DNA of 64,000 bases from Deinandra increscens subsp. villosa (lineage: Eukaryota; Streptophyta; Magnoliopsida; Asterales; Asteraceae): assembly GCA_039602395.1 (NCBI GenBank), contig JBCNJP010000017.1, positions 9,376,871 through 9,440,870 of the forward strand, given 5' to 3'. A model generated the notes under the pieces. The model did not search any database. It had not been told where the DNA came from and saw only the letters and a program-made list of their open reading frames with translations. The position numbers and the translations under genes are program-made. Numbering within the stretch: the stretch's first letter is position 1; each line of letters opens with the position of its first letter. Of this stretch, positions 36,011 to 47,969 are shown one piece after another.

Positions 36011-37564
36011 ATAAGTAAATAATAAAATAAAAAGAAAAGAAGAAACAAGTGCACGTCTGCACTGTGTATGTATATGTAATTAAGTTAGATTTCATTACTT
36101 AAATTAAATGTGTAGCATTATCTCATAGGGTTCCCATATCTCATATTCATGTAAATAAATAAAAGATATCTGCTTTGGAAATATATCTGATAATATAGAT
36201 CAAGATAGAAACATACTATATAATATCGTTAAGTAGGATATTTTCGTTTAGAAGGACATACGTGGAGACAAAGCTTTAATACCTGGAGACCCAGATGCTT
36301 ACTATCTTCTTTTTGAAAGTCTAAAGGTGAGTATAAGACACGCTGCTAACCTACAATCAAAAATGCAAAATCGACAGCAACAAAAGTATTTCTTAATTTG
36401 ATTTTCTTCACTACAAGCGACAAAAATGAAAAGAGCAACAAAAGTTGTTCGTAATTCCACTTTACCGACCTGTTTTAGATAGACGGAGGAAAGCTTCACT
36501 GAGTGAGCAGAGTGATGGCGAGCGAAACGGCGAGACAATCTCCTTCGCGATTTCCGCTGGATTCCGGCCACCACTATCTTCGTCGCCGGCCGATGCCGTG
36601 GATCTGTCGGCACAACCCGCCTCGAGACATCTGCACAACCCGCATTATAATTCACCTAACCTCCCTCTCTCCAAAATCCACCCTCTAAACGAACGGAGAG
36701 GACCCCCATCCCCAAAACGAACGCCGTTACCGTTAATAATAATACTTCATGGCGCTTGAGCAGCGATTGACTGTTGAGATGAGAAGAAGATTCAAGCTCA
36801 AAAAATGCATAAAATAAGGTCGTTATTAACAAATTCGAATGAATCTCAAACCCCAAATGAGGTTTCACGAAAACCATCTCCAAATCAGAGATTCATGCTC
36901 AAAAAATGCAAAAAAGAGTAAAACAGAGATCCAAGAAAAAAGAGCCTTGAAAAATTATCAAGATTCATGGGTATAAAACAAAAATTAGTAATATTTTTCA
37001 AGATTCATGGGTATAAAACAGAAAATTAGTAATATTTTTCAAGATTCTTGAAATGAGAAGAAGATTAAAAGCATAAAATAAGGGCATTATTAACAAAATC
37101 GAATGAATTTCAAACCCCAAATGAGCACTGACAAAATCGAATGCATCCACCTCCACCGTAGCTGCCGCCGCATCTCCGGCGAATTCATTTATGTCATCGT
37201 TGACGATGATTTACAGCCATCGATGTCTTCCGGGTTCCAGATCACGAATGATGCAAAAGTAGTTGAGAGGAGATTTGGGTTGAAGTCTGATGAAAATTTT
37301 GAATGAATATAGGAAATAGAGAAGAGTAGTGGTAGAAGTACACTGACAATCTGAGTAATAATTAAAAAAATTGATGTTAACATTACCTTTCTACCCCTAA
37401 AAGCAACTTTGCTAAGTAATTAAGGGATATAAATTAAATCAAAATTCGAAATTTAATAAGAGCCATTGGATGAACTTGATCAATGGTTAAAAAGTGGGTT
37501 CCAAAGATTCTCCAACTCAAGGTGGGTTCCAATTTATCTTTTCCCTATATATATATATATATAT
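36011..37564. other. Non-autonomous element interior with GC-richer island
   Basis: 36480-36760 is GC-richer and resembles a plant 5' leader and start (ATGGCGAGCGAAACGGCG at 36514), but the frame is not recognisable. Direct repeats of CAAGATTCATGGGTATAAAACA occur near 36960-37020. 37497-37547 carries the inverted counterpart of the 34435 end, followed by a (TA)n tract. Confidence 0.4.
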
Positions 37565-37771
37565 AGTGAAAAGTTCATTGTAGACACCCTTATAAGTGTA
37601 GACAGGTAGACACCTTTTTTCACCATTAGATCTCTTGATCTAATGGTTGTGATTAATATTCTTTTTTCTTTTTTTTCTTTTTCTTATTGTTCAGAAAATT
37701 TCACATGTGAAAAACAATGTGAAAGACAGTACTTTCACATGTGAAAGTGTCTACAATGAACCTCACCCTAT
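37565..37771. mobile_element. Small MITE flanked by TA repeats
   Basis: Inverted ends contain TTCATTGTAGACAC and GTGTCTACAATGAA. Internal TTTCACATGTGAAA palindromes are present. TATATA repeats flank both sides. A relative is at about 55905-56010 in an intron of the NB-ARC gene. Confidence 0.75.
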
Positions 37772-37992
37772 ATATATATATATATATATATGCACATAGA
37801 TGTATTGTAGTTTATAACTGATTTATTTAGGTTTCTTAGCTCATAACCTCCACCAATATGTCTAACCATTAGAGCGACAACTATTTTCCAGATTTCTTGA
37901 CTAAGTGGTTGCATAGAAACCGTTCCAACTGTGGTTGCCACTAATAAAAGAAAAGATGAATCAAGTGAATGGGTAAATAAAAACAAAAGTAA

Positions 37993-38492
37993 NNNNNNNN
38001 NNNNNNNNNNNNNNNNNNNNNNNNNNNNNNNNNNNNNNNNNNNNNNNNNNNNNNNNNNNNNNNNNNNNNNNNNNNNNNNNNNNNNNNNNNNNNNNNNNNN
38101 NNNNNNNNNNNNNNNNNNNNNNNNNNNNNNNNNNNNNNNNNNNNNNNNNNNNNNNNNNNNNNNNNNNNNNNNNNNNNNNNNNNNNNNNNNNNNNNNNNNN
38201 NNNNNNNNNNNNNNNNNNNNNNNNNNNNNNNNNNNNNNNNNNNNNNNNNNNNNNNNNNNNNNNNNNNNNNNNNNNNNNNNNNNNNNNNNNNNNNNNNNNN
38301 NNNNNNNNNNNNNNNNNNNNNNNNNNNNNNNNNNNNNNNNNNNNNNNNNNNNNNNNNNNNNNNNNNNNNNNNNNNNNNNNNNNNNNNNNNNNNNNNNNNN
38401 NNNNNNNNNNNNNNNNNNNNNNNNNNNNNNNNNNNNNNNNNNNNNNNNNNNNNNNNNNNNNNNNNNNNNNNNNNNNNNNNNNNNNNNNNNNN
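37993..38492. other. Assembly gap, 500 N
   Basis: Exactly 500 N, a placeholder gap. Confidence 1.
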
Positions 38493-40948
38493 ATTAAACA
38501 TACTATTTACTCTGCTAGGCCCTTCATCACAGACGTCTTGTATTCCCCCTATTTGTTTACCCTTGCTTTCCTCCACATAAGAGCTTGATCGGGGTCCTCA
38601 TCAGCTTCAATCTCTTTGTTTTGTACCTTGTATTATAATGATATATATCAGACTTGAAACATACATTGCAGGTTCTTAACCATGACTGGCCGGATGTAAC
38701 ACTCTTAATTAGCTTATTACCATTTTTTCTCTCAGAAAGGCATTTCCTCCCCGGCCCATGGTATGATCATAAGTATAATGTGCTCGAACCGGTTTTGCAC
38801 TGGTTGACACAGCCTTTCCAACAGAACAGTAGGATATATTACCCTATATATCATTTTCGAAGGCTTACGTGTACACTGAAGTTAAACTATTCCCTTGAAA
38901 ATGTCATTTTCTTATTGGAGAACGTACGTGGTCACTCCACCGACTCTCTCTCTCTAAACACACCGACACTCTCTCTTTAAACACACCCACAGCCTCCTGC
39001 AACTCTTCTCTCTCTCTTTAAACGCACCGACATCGACGCCCTGTCCGAAATCCGGTGACGTTGAGCAACCACTGTCATCGAGATCTGACCCCCTCTCTAA
39101 AATTCCGGTGACGTGAAGCTCTCAGGTCGATGCTCCGGTGACGTTGAGCAACGACTTCTCTCTCCAAAGCCTCTTCATCTCTCTCTCTCTCTAAAATATA
39201 TTACATCACCGGAGAAGAGGGTTATGTCTCCGTCCGGTGCTATTGACGTCGTAGCGGCTGCCAGAAGGCGTTGCTCCGTGCATAGTTACCGGCGAGTGGT
39301 AAGTCGATGCCGGTGGGTTTTGTAAAGAGAATCTGCTTCCTCGATGAGGTGGTGGGGGTTTCATTTCTATAACCCGCATTTGGTTTCCGTTGCTTCGATT
39401 GTGCCGCCGATGGTGGCGGTGGTGGTGCCGACGGTTTAGGGTTTTGTGGATACTAATTTTTAGGGGTTTTTCATGGATCTGGTGGTGATGACGCTTGATT
39501 GTCGCAGGCTACCATTGTTTAAGTGTTGTATCCTGCTAACATTGAGGGTAAAGTTGGGGGTTTCAGTGCTCGCCGGCGGTATCTTTTGGTGCTCGCCGAT
39601 GTTGGTTGTGCTCAGTTCACCGAAGGCGTTGCTAGGGTTTCTTTTTGAGCGAATGGTTACTGTTATCGCCGGCGCCGGTAAGGTTTTTTTTTACTCGATG
39701 GTCACTGTTTGCTTTTGAGATCTGATTTGTATTTTTGCGTTTGGTTTCAAACAAATTTCTATGTTTGCTTTTGATTCTTTAAACCTTTTAACTGGTTCAA
39801 ATCTGCTCTGATGTTGCTGTTACGAGCCCGCTTTGGTTTTGGCTATGATGACGATTCAGATTGATCTGACCCTATGCCGGTGTTTTCTGACTGTTACTAT
39901 GATGTTAACTGTTTCGAATGTGGTTGGATATTTATGTTGGTTTTGATGAAAACTCAGATTGATCTGAGGCTACCATCTGATCGGAGCCATTAAGGCGATG
40001 ACGGTCTCGGCTTTAGCCGATTTAGATCTGTAGTTTAGACAGAGATGGTTAATCGGATCTCAGTCCTGTTTGATGTAAATTGTGGGTTATACCTTACTGA
40101 TTTAAGATATGTCCAACTGGTTTGAATATAAATCTTTTGACATTTACATGTCATAGTAAGGCTATGATGCGTTTTCCCTTTACGGTTTTAGACTTATTGG
40201 TTTTGGCAGCGACACTATCTTCGGATTGTTGTCGTTACCCCACTTGAGTCCCGTATACGATCTGAGCGGTTACCGCAATGATGATTGCCATATAAACTGA
40301 GCCTTTTTCCTGAATGTGGTTGGATATTTTTGTTGGTTATTACCTTATTACCCTATATATCAATTTTGATGGCTTACGTGTACACTGGAGTTAAACTATT
40401 CCCTCCGAATGTCATTTTATATATCAATTTTGATGGCTTACGTGTGCGCTACAGTTAAACTATTCCTTCCGATATGTAATTTTTTTTATCGAGGCATGTT
40501 GACGATGCGACTTGGTTCAATCCTCATGTTCATCTGACCTATATGTCCAGCTAATTTAAATACAAATGGTTTGACATTTACATGTCATAGTAAGGCTATG
40601 ATGAGTTTTTCTTTAACAGTTTTAGACTTAGTGGTTTTGGCAACGACACTATCTTCGGATTGTTGTCGTTACCCCACTTGAGTCCCGTATACCATCTGAG
40701 CAGTTACCGCAATAATGATTGACATATAAACTGAGCCTTATTTTAATTTGAATTTTTTTTTACCTGAACGTGGTTGGATATTTATGTTGGTTATGATGAA
40801 AATTCAGATTGCTCTGAGGCTAGCGTCTGATCGGAGCCATGAAGGCGATGACGATCTTGGTTTGGGCCATTATACGCTTTTTTTTATTTTTGTTTGTTTT
40901 TCTGTAACGTTATACCAATGCGGTGGGGCTTGGCTGTTAAGTAAAACT
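38493..40948. repeat. Helitron-type interior with large tandem duplications
   Basis: A block around 40136-40342 is repeated around 40569-40790 (offset about 433 bp), including GACATTTACATGTCATAGTA. A segment near 39920-39995 recurs at 40771-40850. A roughly 66-bp unit with ATCAATTTTGATGGCTTACG is duplicated at 40358-40475 and has a diverged copy at 38838-38910. No gene recognised. Confidence 0.65.
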
Positions 40949-41021
40949 ATGTTTGGTTTTTTCACCGGAAAAGATGTCAGAAGAATTCTCAAGCACAAAG
41001 ACAATGATGCTGGTGAAAAAG
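40949..41021 (+). pseudogene. Captured N-terminal exon fragment, perhaps of a nucleotide-sugar transporter-like gene
   Basis: A short open exon starts at ATG 40949 and reads FGFFTGKDVRRILKHKD, then NDAGEKG, and ends at a consensus donor (GGTAAGTTC). The segment reminds me of the start of plant drug/metabolite-superfamily nucleotide-sugar transporter-like proteins, but this is recalled, not aligned. The following exons are absent. Confidence 0.35.
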
Positions 41022-41756
41022 GTAAGTTCACTGTTTGCTGTATCATAATGTGGACAGGTTAATTACTTGCCCATTAATCTGAAAAGACATACCAAACAAA
41101 CTGTTTGCAAACTTTGTTTTTTATATTAAGTAACTTTTATAGAAGTTAAGCACCACTTTTGTCTTATAATTTGCTCTTTATTTGATCTAAATTAATTGCA
41201 TAGTTTGGAGAGGCAATGTAGTTCACAAACTGTTACGGGGGATTTTTTTAATTGGTCCAAATTTTATTTTGTGCAGGTAAAATATGATGAAAGAAAATGG
41301 AACAAATACATGCAAATTTCGCAGAGCATACCAAATGGTAATGTTTTTTTTATGTTGGTTGAGATCTATTGAGTCTTTTGGAAAAAGTTTTAATTGAATG
41401 AGAGAATGTGTAGATGGAAAGAGTATAATGGTATGTAGTTAGACTACTTAGTAACATTAACTTAAAATCTATGCCATGGATAGCTTACTGATATGAAATA
41501 GGAATGCTTAGTCATACTAGCTTTTACTCTTTATTTTTGGCTAAACGATGTGTTCGAAGACTTCTGTGTGTGCAGGAGTATATAGATACATGATCAAATG
41601 GGAATCCTACCTTAAACTTCACCCAACATCACTTCAAAACCCGCACGTTCGCTTGCAAACCCGCCATAAATAAAATGACTAATTTTATGTTTTAATTTTG
41701 TAGACAGTATATAACAATCACATGCACTATGCTCTTTATATTACTTGGCACGTTTC
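41022..41756. other. Spacer to the Helitron termini
   Basis: AT-rich, no gene seen. Confidence 0.4.
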
Positions 41757-41858
41757 CGCAGCAACGCGCGAGTTAGTTTCATGTTTTAATACCTATGACT
41801 ATGGTAATGTATGCTCATAAAAAATGTCAACCCGCAGCAACGCGCGGGACTTTTGCTC
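41757..41858 (+). mobile_element. Two plus-strand Helitron-like 3' terminal hairpins
   Basis: CCGCAGCAACGCGCG (41757-41770) and, 75 bp on, a better hairpin CCCGCAGCAACGCGCGGG (41831-41848) followed by CTCGT. They are in the opposite orientation to the other Helitron ends here, so their element lies to the left. The final tetranucleotide is CTCG, not CTRR, so a mutated terminus is possible. Confidence 0.5.
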
Positions 41859-41935
41859 GTAATTATAATATCATTAATTATAACACTTAGCTTAATTAAT
41901 GAAAGTTGTGTTTGAATTGAATAAAAACCTGGAAT

Positions 41936-42689
41936 TCTTCAGATTTTGTATATTGTACAAATCTGTCCCAATCTTTTTTTTCCACAATACCGAAATACGG
42001 CTTTGGAACTTTCGCAATCACCTTTGGTTTCGCCAGGTTGGGAAGAATGTATTTTTCACGCAAATTTCTTCTAAAACCCCTTAGCAACCCACCAAACATT
42101 ACCATAATAGTATCATTTCGACAGTTACCAACCTCGAAATATTGCTAAAAAATAACATAGATTTTTTAGTCACATGGAATTCAATAACAAACTTAATGTG
42201 AGAATGTTTACTCTGTTTCATAACCTGAATCAAAGCCCACATCGTCTTCTTGTTGTCTGTTGGCACCTTGTTCGAATCAAGATACTTCAATCCAACCTCT
42301 GCCCTTACAATATCTCCTTTATAACTTGAAAACTTCGGTCTATGCTCCCCGATAACCCTTCCAACATTGTCAAATGCTAGTGGCCATTTTTTCCCACCAT
42401 TGTTACTAAATTTGGCACGCCACTTTACCAACCGAGACAACCCCCTCTTGTAATTTGTAGTTTGGGGAGCAGAGGTTGTGGGTTCCTCATTCTCATTCTC
42501 AGTATGAACCTCATCCTCGACTTGGCCGTCATGGTTTATCATTACCTCTTCTTCTGATTCCTCATTACATTCCCCTTCACTGTCAGAATTTTCATTGTGT
42601 TCGTCTTCTGAATATTCATTATATTGATCCTTGTCATTGTACCTTAAATAATCATGATTGTCCTTCAATGCTTCACCTTCACGCTCCAT
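41936..42689 (-). pseudogene. CACTA-type transposon ORF remnant (En/Spm-like protein)
   Basis: The minus strand opens with an acidic, Asp/Glu/Asn-rich N-terminus (from 42689). A segment RGLSRLVKWRAKF then GGKKWPLAFDNVGRVIGEH follows, typical of the plant En/Spm-like family (arg-gly-x-ser/thr-arg ... val-x-phe-asp-x-x-gly-arg). A frameshift near 42100 leads into GGLLRGFRRNLREKYILP and KPYFGIVEKKDWDRFV, the usual next blocks. Terminal inverted repeats were not found, so this is a fragment. Confidence 0.7.
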
Positions 42690-43183
42690 TGTAAATGAGA
42701 TGAATCCTGAAATGAAATAAATAGGCAGTGAAATAAATGCAATGGAATATTTGAGATGTAATAACTGATCTACTGAAAATGAAAGTGAAATTAATATTGA
42801 CTGAAATTTGGTAGTGGTCTCCTGAAGATTTTAGTGTGAATCCTGTAGAGGGAAGAAGAGTGTGATGAATCGTTTTTGGTGATAAAATTTTGGTGACAGA
42901 GAATAGGAACTGACTAATGAATTTTAGGGAAATTAGAAAAATTGTGGGAAGTAATTTGGGGATTAATATGATCGATTCGGGTGAAAGCATCTCACCTAAT
43001 AAGGACGTGACATCATTTATCGGATTTAATATAAACTCAATTAATTCCAGTCATAGATATAATAGTATGTTAAACATACCAGTGAATTGATCTTTAAATG
43101 TAAAATGGAATATTAAGCAATAAACTTAATGATAATTATATCCTAATGAATTTGTATACGTAACCTAAAAAAAATATGTAAAG
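42690..43183. other. Spacer, no feature seen
   Basis: AT-rich with no gene. It is the 5' flank of the CACTA-like frame. Confidence 0.4.
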
Positions 43184-43210
43184 TACCACACACACACACA
43201 CACACACACA

Positions 43211-43250
<40 letters not shown>

Positions 43251-43280
43251 TTCAATGTGTTGTAATATATACATTATCGG

Positions 43281-43327
<47 letters not shown>
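43184..43327. repeat. Compound (CA)n/(TA)n microsatellite
   Basis: A CA run (43184-43212) passes into a TA run (43213-43248); after about 30 bp a second TA run follows (43279-43327). Confidence 0.95.
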
Positions 43328-43332
<5 letters not shown>

Positions 43333-44395
43333 CTTATTGGCCATCATTGGTCCCAACTGACCCTCATTTCCCCTAAACACACCTTATTGGTCCTATGTAC
43401 ACCTTATTGGCTATATACACACCTTATTATGACTCAGTGGTCCTAACTGACCCTCATTGCCCCTAAACACACTTTATTGGGCCATCATTGGTCCTAAACA
43501 CAACTTATTGGTTATATACACACCTTATTGGGACTCATTGGTCCCAACTGACCCTCATTGCCCCTAAACACACCTTATTGGTCTTATGTACACCTTATTG
43601 GTTATATACACACCTTATTGGGACTCATTAGTCCCAATTGACCCTCATTGACCATAAACACACCTTATTGGTCCTATGTACACCTTATTGGCTATATACA
43701 CACCTTATTGGGACTTATTGGTCCTAACTGACCCTCATTGCCCCTAAACACACCTTATTGGTCCTGTGTACACCTTATTGGTTATATACACCCCTTATTG
43801 GGACTCATTGGTCCCAACTGACCCTCATTGCCCCTAAACACACCGTATTGGTCCTAAACACAACTTATTGGTTATATACACACCTTATTGGGACTCATTG
43901 GTCCCAACTGACCCTCATTGCCCCTAAACACACCTTATTGTTCCTATGTACACATTATTAGTTATATACACACCTTATTGGGACTCATTGGTCCCAACTG
44001 ACCCTCATTGCCCCTAAACACAGCTTATTGGTCCTGTGTACACCTTATTGGTTGTATACACACCTTATTGGGACTCATTGGTCCCAACTGACCCTCATTG
44101 CCCCGAAACACACACCTTATCAGTCATATGTACACCTTATTGGCTATATACACACCTTATTGGGAGTCATTGGTCCTAACTAACCCTCATTGCTTCTAAA
44201 CACACCTTATTGGGAGTCATTGGTCTCCAACTGAACCTCATTGCCCCTAAACACACCTTATTGGTCCTAAACACAACTTATTGGTTATATTCACACTTTA
44301 TTAGGACTCATTGGTCCCAATTTACCCTCATTGTCCCTAAACACACCTTATTGGGCCATCGTTGGTCCCAAACACAACTTATTGACTCATTTGAC
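43328..44395. repeat. Minisatellite of 90-bp units made of nine 10-bp subunits
   Basis: From 43531 to about 44080 the unit start GGACTCATTG recurs every 90 bp exactly (43531, 43621, 43711, 43801, 43891, 43981, 44071). Each unit is nine decamers, most ending in TTATTG or CATTG (CACCTTATTG occurs three times per unit). Less regular copies extend the array on both sides. Open frames here are a by-product, because 90 is a multiple of three. Confidence 0.92.
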
Positions 44396-44479
44396 CCGAA
44401 ATTGACCAATTATTTTTTATGATAATTCTTTAAGAATCAATTCATTACATATTAATTAGTAATCCAGAACAACTTTCCA

Positions 44480-45638
44480 ACCAAAACAATTACTCTTCAA
44501 TCCGGAACCCTAAAGAGGTTAATCATTTCCCACACCAGTAGAAGCTTGAAATCTTCTCCGGTTTCATGTAAGTAGTGTTCAAAAGCAATGAACAACAAGT
44601 CTTCCTTGGTTTGGTTCTCCTCTTCATTGTCTTTGCAATCCGTTGAGGGGACTGTTACTTGAGTTTCCAATGTATGAACCTGTGGTGATTGAGTATGCAC
44701 ATTCTTATGATATGATGGTATACTTACATTGGGGTAATCCTTCTTAAAGGTGTTGCAGTGTCCAAGTGAGTGTCCATGAACATGACAATATTAGCATTTG
44801 CCAAGGTAGGGTCGTGCACCAGTTTGGTTGCTGCTCGAACTTGTCGGTGTTGGTAACAAACCAGTAGTTGGATGAGTTGTGTTCTTGTTATTGTACATTC
44901 TGTTCCCTTGTCTCACGGGTTGGCAATGTGCAACGAAAACAGCTGCAGGTTGATGAATGGTGGGTGCAGATGCAAGTTGGGCTAAAGCAAGTTCGTGATT
45001 AATCAGCTTCTCATGGAGTTCATTAAATGAGATGGTCGTGTCACGAGCAAAGACAACATCAAGAATAGGTTTGTATATTGCTTGATTAAGGCCTGCTAAC
45101 ACCGTGTCAGTGATGTCTTCATCATCTATTTTCTTCCCAGTATAGCGAGTTGATCCACAATTGTTTTGATCTCTTGCATATAATCGGTAATGCTTTGGCT
45201 TTGTTTCTTTAGAACAGTGTTTCAGTGTATGCTGAAGTTGCTTGATATGGCCTCGAGTAGGAGAAGCATAAGTCTTGGAAAGAATTTTCCAAGCTTCAGG
45301 GGAGGATGGAGCATTGGTAACCAGTGGAATAATTTGTGGCGGAGAGAGTACCTATGAGGGCCCCAAACAATAGTCTGTCTTGGCGAAACCAAGCAGAAAA
45401 ATCTTTGTGAGGTGTAGAAGTGCCATTGGCATCAACAGTAGGAGAAGGGGATGGATGGGTTCCATCGGATGAATTTGTAGAGGTCAAGGCCATGTAGGAG
45501 GGCTTCAATTTGTGTCTTCCATCCTAAATTGTTGGTGGAGGTGAGTTTGAGATTGTTGGAGAAGGTAACAAGGGTGAGGTTGCTTGCTTTGTTGTTAACA
45601 GTGACAACATTAGTTTGGTTTGGGTTTTCTTCTGTCAT
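44480..45638 (-). pseudogene. Copia-type retrotransposon gag remnant
   Basis: From ATG 45638 the minus strand reads a Copia gag start (LVTFSNNLKLTSTNNLGWKTQ), here split as LKLTSTNNLGW and KTQIEALLHG. Then come AWFRQDRLLFGALIGTLS (frame shifted), ISFNELHEKLINHELALAQ and a zinc knuckle C-x2-C-x4-H-x4-C (about 44757-44798). A TAA stop sits inside the knuckle. A tRNA-Met primer-binding match (TGGTATCA on the minus strand, 45732-45739) and an LTR end lie upstream. Protease, integrase and reverse transcriptase are not present; the remnant abuts the 90-bp array. Confidence 0.8.
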
Positions 45639-45731
45639 GATTGGGAAGAAGCTATGGATCGGTAGATGCAAAAGAAATGAAAGAAGGTAGATGCAGAAAA
45701 GAAGGAAAGAGGGTGGATCAGAAAAAGCTCA

Positions 45732-45873
45732 TGATACCATATGAAGTTTTGGTAAAAGTTGAATTGCATTGAATGGAGAGAAATCAAGTCTACATATACA
45801 ACAAAGTCAAAACAACTTATCCTAGAAAGTAGGAGACATTAAAGGACATGTGTAGAAAGTCTACGACAACCTA
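45732..45873 (-). mobile_element. Primer-binding site and 5' LTR end of the Copia remnant
   Basis: TGATACCA at 45732-45739 is the complement of the initiator tRNA-Met site. Two bases on, TGAAGTTTTGG (45742) is the complement of an LTR ending in CA. The far boundary, near 45873, is uncertain. Confidence 0.55.
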
Positions 45874-47937
45874 AAAACCATTTAAAATTCAAAAGAAACA
45901 AAAAATACGTAAGATCATCTTTTGACTCCATTGTGATTAAAAAAGGTGTAGATCACTCGCCGCGCGTTGCGGCGGCGTTAGTCTCCGCATTCGCAGCAGG
46001 TTTTGTAAATAAGTGAACCATCACAAAGTAGAACACATAATATTTACATCTATAACTCCAAAAACATGTAACCAAAAATATGATAAAGGTTCTACTACTA
46101 AAAATTTGACAACCAAAGTAGAACACACCATCGTTACATCTATAACTCCAAAAATATGATAAAGGTTCTACTAAATATTTGACAATCAAAGTAGAATATT
46201 ACACCATCAAATTCTACTTACCTAATACAGACTATATGTTTTGGTTTGAAACCACTACAAAAGGTATAAGCTTTTGATTGAGTTCTTCCTTCACATCCTA
46301 GTTGATTCTTGTGTTCATCTAATCTATAGCTCATATGAATCTGCACCAAACAAAGAATCACAGAATACAGCAACGTTTCAATCTGAGACTCACAAGTATA
46401 AATATATTTCTTTTAGGGCAGCAGGATCAGTTTACTATTGTACCTCTTAACACAAATATAAGTATAAATATATTTCTTTTAGGGCAGCAGGATTCGTTTA
46501 CTATTGTACCTCTTAACACAAATATGTAAACCTAAGAAGATTTCAACCCCTTTTTTCATTTCTTTTGCGTGTAATCTGTCAATGCTTTTGTTTCTTAAAA
46601 TTTTTCCAAGCTATCTACAAATCAAGAAATGAATGTATATCATTTAAACAACTTTGAAGAGAAAGCTTTGAAGCTTGAACCAAAAATCCTAAAGGTACAT
46701 TTACATAAGTGCATAAGAACCCAAAAAAATGAAATTCTGAAGATACACAAAAATAACCCGTAGACAACATGTATTAAAACCATTTTAAGAAAAAGTTACC
46801 TTTCAACAGAAGCTTTGAAACTCAGATTAATATACACAACTATTAAAATCATTTGATGTATTTTGGAAAATCATAAACTTACCTAATTCTAACATACTCT
46901 ATTATCTATGAGTTGCATCATTTTCTCATGACAACCTCAAGCAGACAACCAAAGAATCAAACTCGGCAGTGGTGAATATGCAAAGAAATCTTTAACCACA
47001 AAAAGCTAATACAAAAACAAACTTACAAAGTAAGGATCTGAATATCTAGCAAATTAAGCCAAAAAGAAGATTGAAAAAAGAAGAATCAGAAGCATTAATC
47101 TCCAACCATGTAAAAACAGTAAAGAAAAACAACCAAACCAAATGCAATGTAGCATCGATTCAAGAAGAAATAACAGCAAGGGCGAGGAAATCGTGTAAAG
47201 GAGAAAAAAACATGGGCCTCACAATGCCGATCGAACACACAACAAGAGCTCGATGCTGCGGGGGTCTCCTAGCACCGGTCTTCTCTCTCACTTCCTCGAA
47301 GAGGCATCTGATTCTTCTTTTTCAATCTTCTTTTTCAACATAGTGGCCGGTACCGTTAATAAGAACATCAATTGCTATACAAATTAAACCCGTTAACAGC
47401 AAGAGTGAAGCATAAGACAAGACCTAAAAGAAAAGCAAGAACAAAAAAAACCCTAAATCAACCCCGAAATAAAGCAGCATAACATATGAATAGCCAAAAT
47501 AAACTGAAAGACAACCCAGATCTACCCAAAAAGTGTCACAATCTAAAATTACACATACCTTGTCATAGAAGACAATCCATGGACACCTGCAAAAACAAAG
47601 CAAACCCACAAATCAGCAAAAACTCATAATCGATTGAGTCATAGATCACGAAATCGAAACAAAGGGGGTGAGCGAGAGAAATCGGTGATGGTGAAAGGGA
47701 ATGAGTGAGAGTCCAAGATTTCTCCTGGCGTGTGACTCTGGTTTATCAAGAAACAAAACGTGTGACTTTGGTTCAAATAAAGGCCTGTAGATGGAACTGC
47801 TGAAGGCATGGGTTGATGGGCCGTGGCACTGCTGAAGTCTTCTAACTTCTAAGGTAGCCCATCAAAAGAACCTCCAGCTTAGAAAAAATTACAAATATGC
47901 CATTATCTACTATTCAACATCTTGTAAATTGATGATA
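45874..47937. other. Helitron-like region, no gene seen
   Basis: Contains the hairpin CGCCGCGCGTTGCGGCGGCG (45958-45977), related to the Helitron terminus at 47938 but followed on the minus strand by CTAC instead of CTAG. The rest is AT-rich with splice-like sites and no recognisable protein segment. Confidence 0.45.
46395..46528. repeat. 66-bp tandem duplication
   Basis: Two near-identical copies starting AGTATAAATATATTTC (46395 and 46461). Confidence 0.9.
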
Positions 47938-47969
47938 CTAGGTGGTGACCCGCCGCGCGTTGCGGCGGC
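47938..47969 (-). mobile_element. Helitron 3' terminus (element extends to the right)
   Basis: CTAG at 47938-47941, preceded on the plus strand by A, and a strong hairpin CGCCGC...GCGGCG (47951-47969) nested in a GGTG...CACC outer pair. All Helitron 3' criteria are met on the minus strand. Confidence 0.75.

Noticed and set aside
43255..44422. Plus-strand frames with a 30-residue repeat
   Set aside because: By-product of the 90-bp minisatellite, whose period is a multiple of three; no independent coding evidence.
46253..46275. CACTACAAAAGG, possible CACTA terminus
   Set aside because: No matching inverted end, subterminal repeats or 3-bp duplication found.
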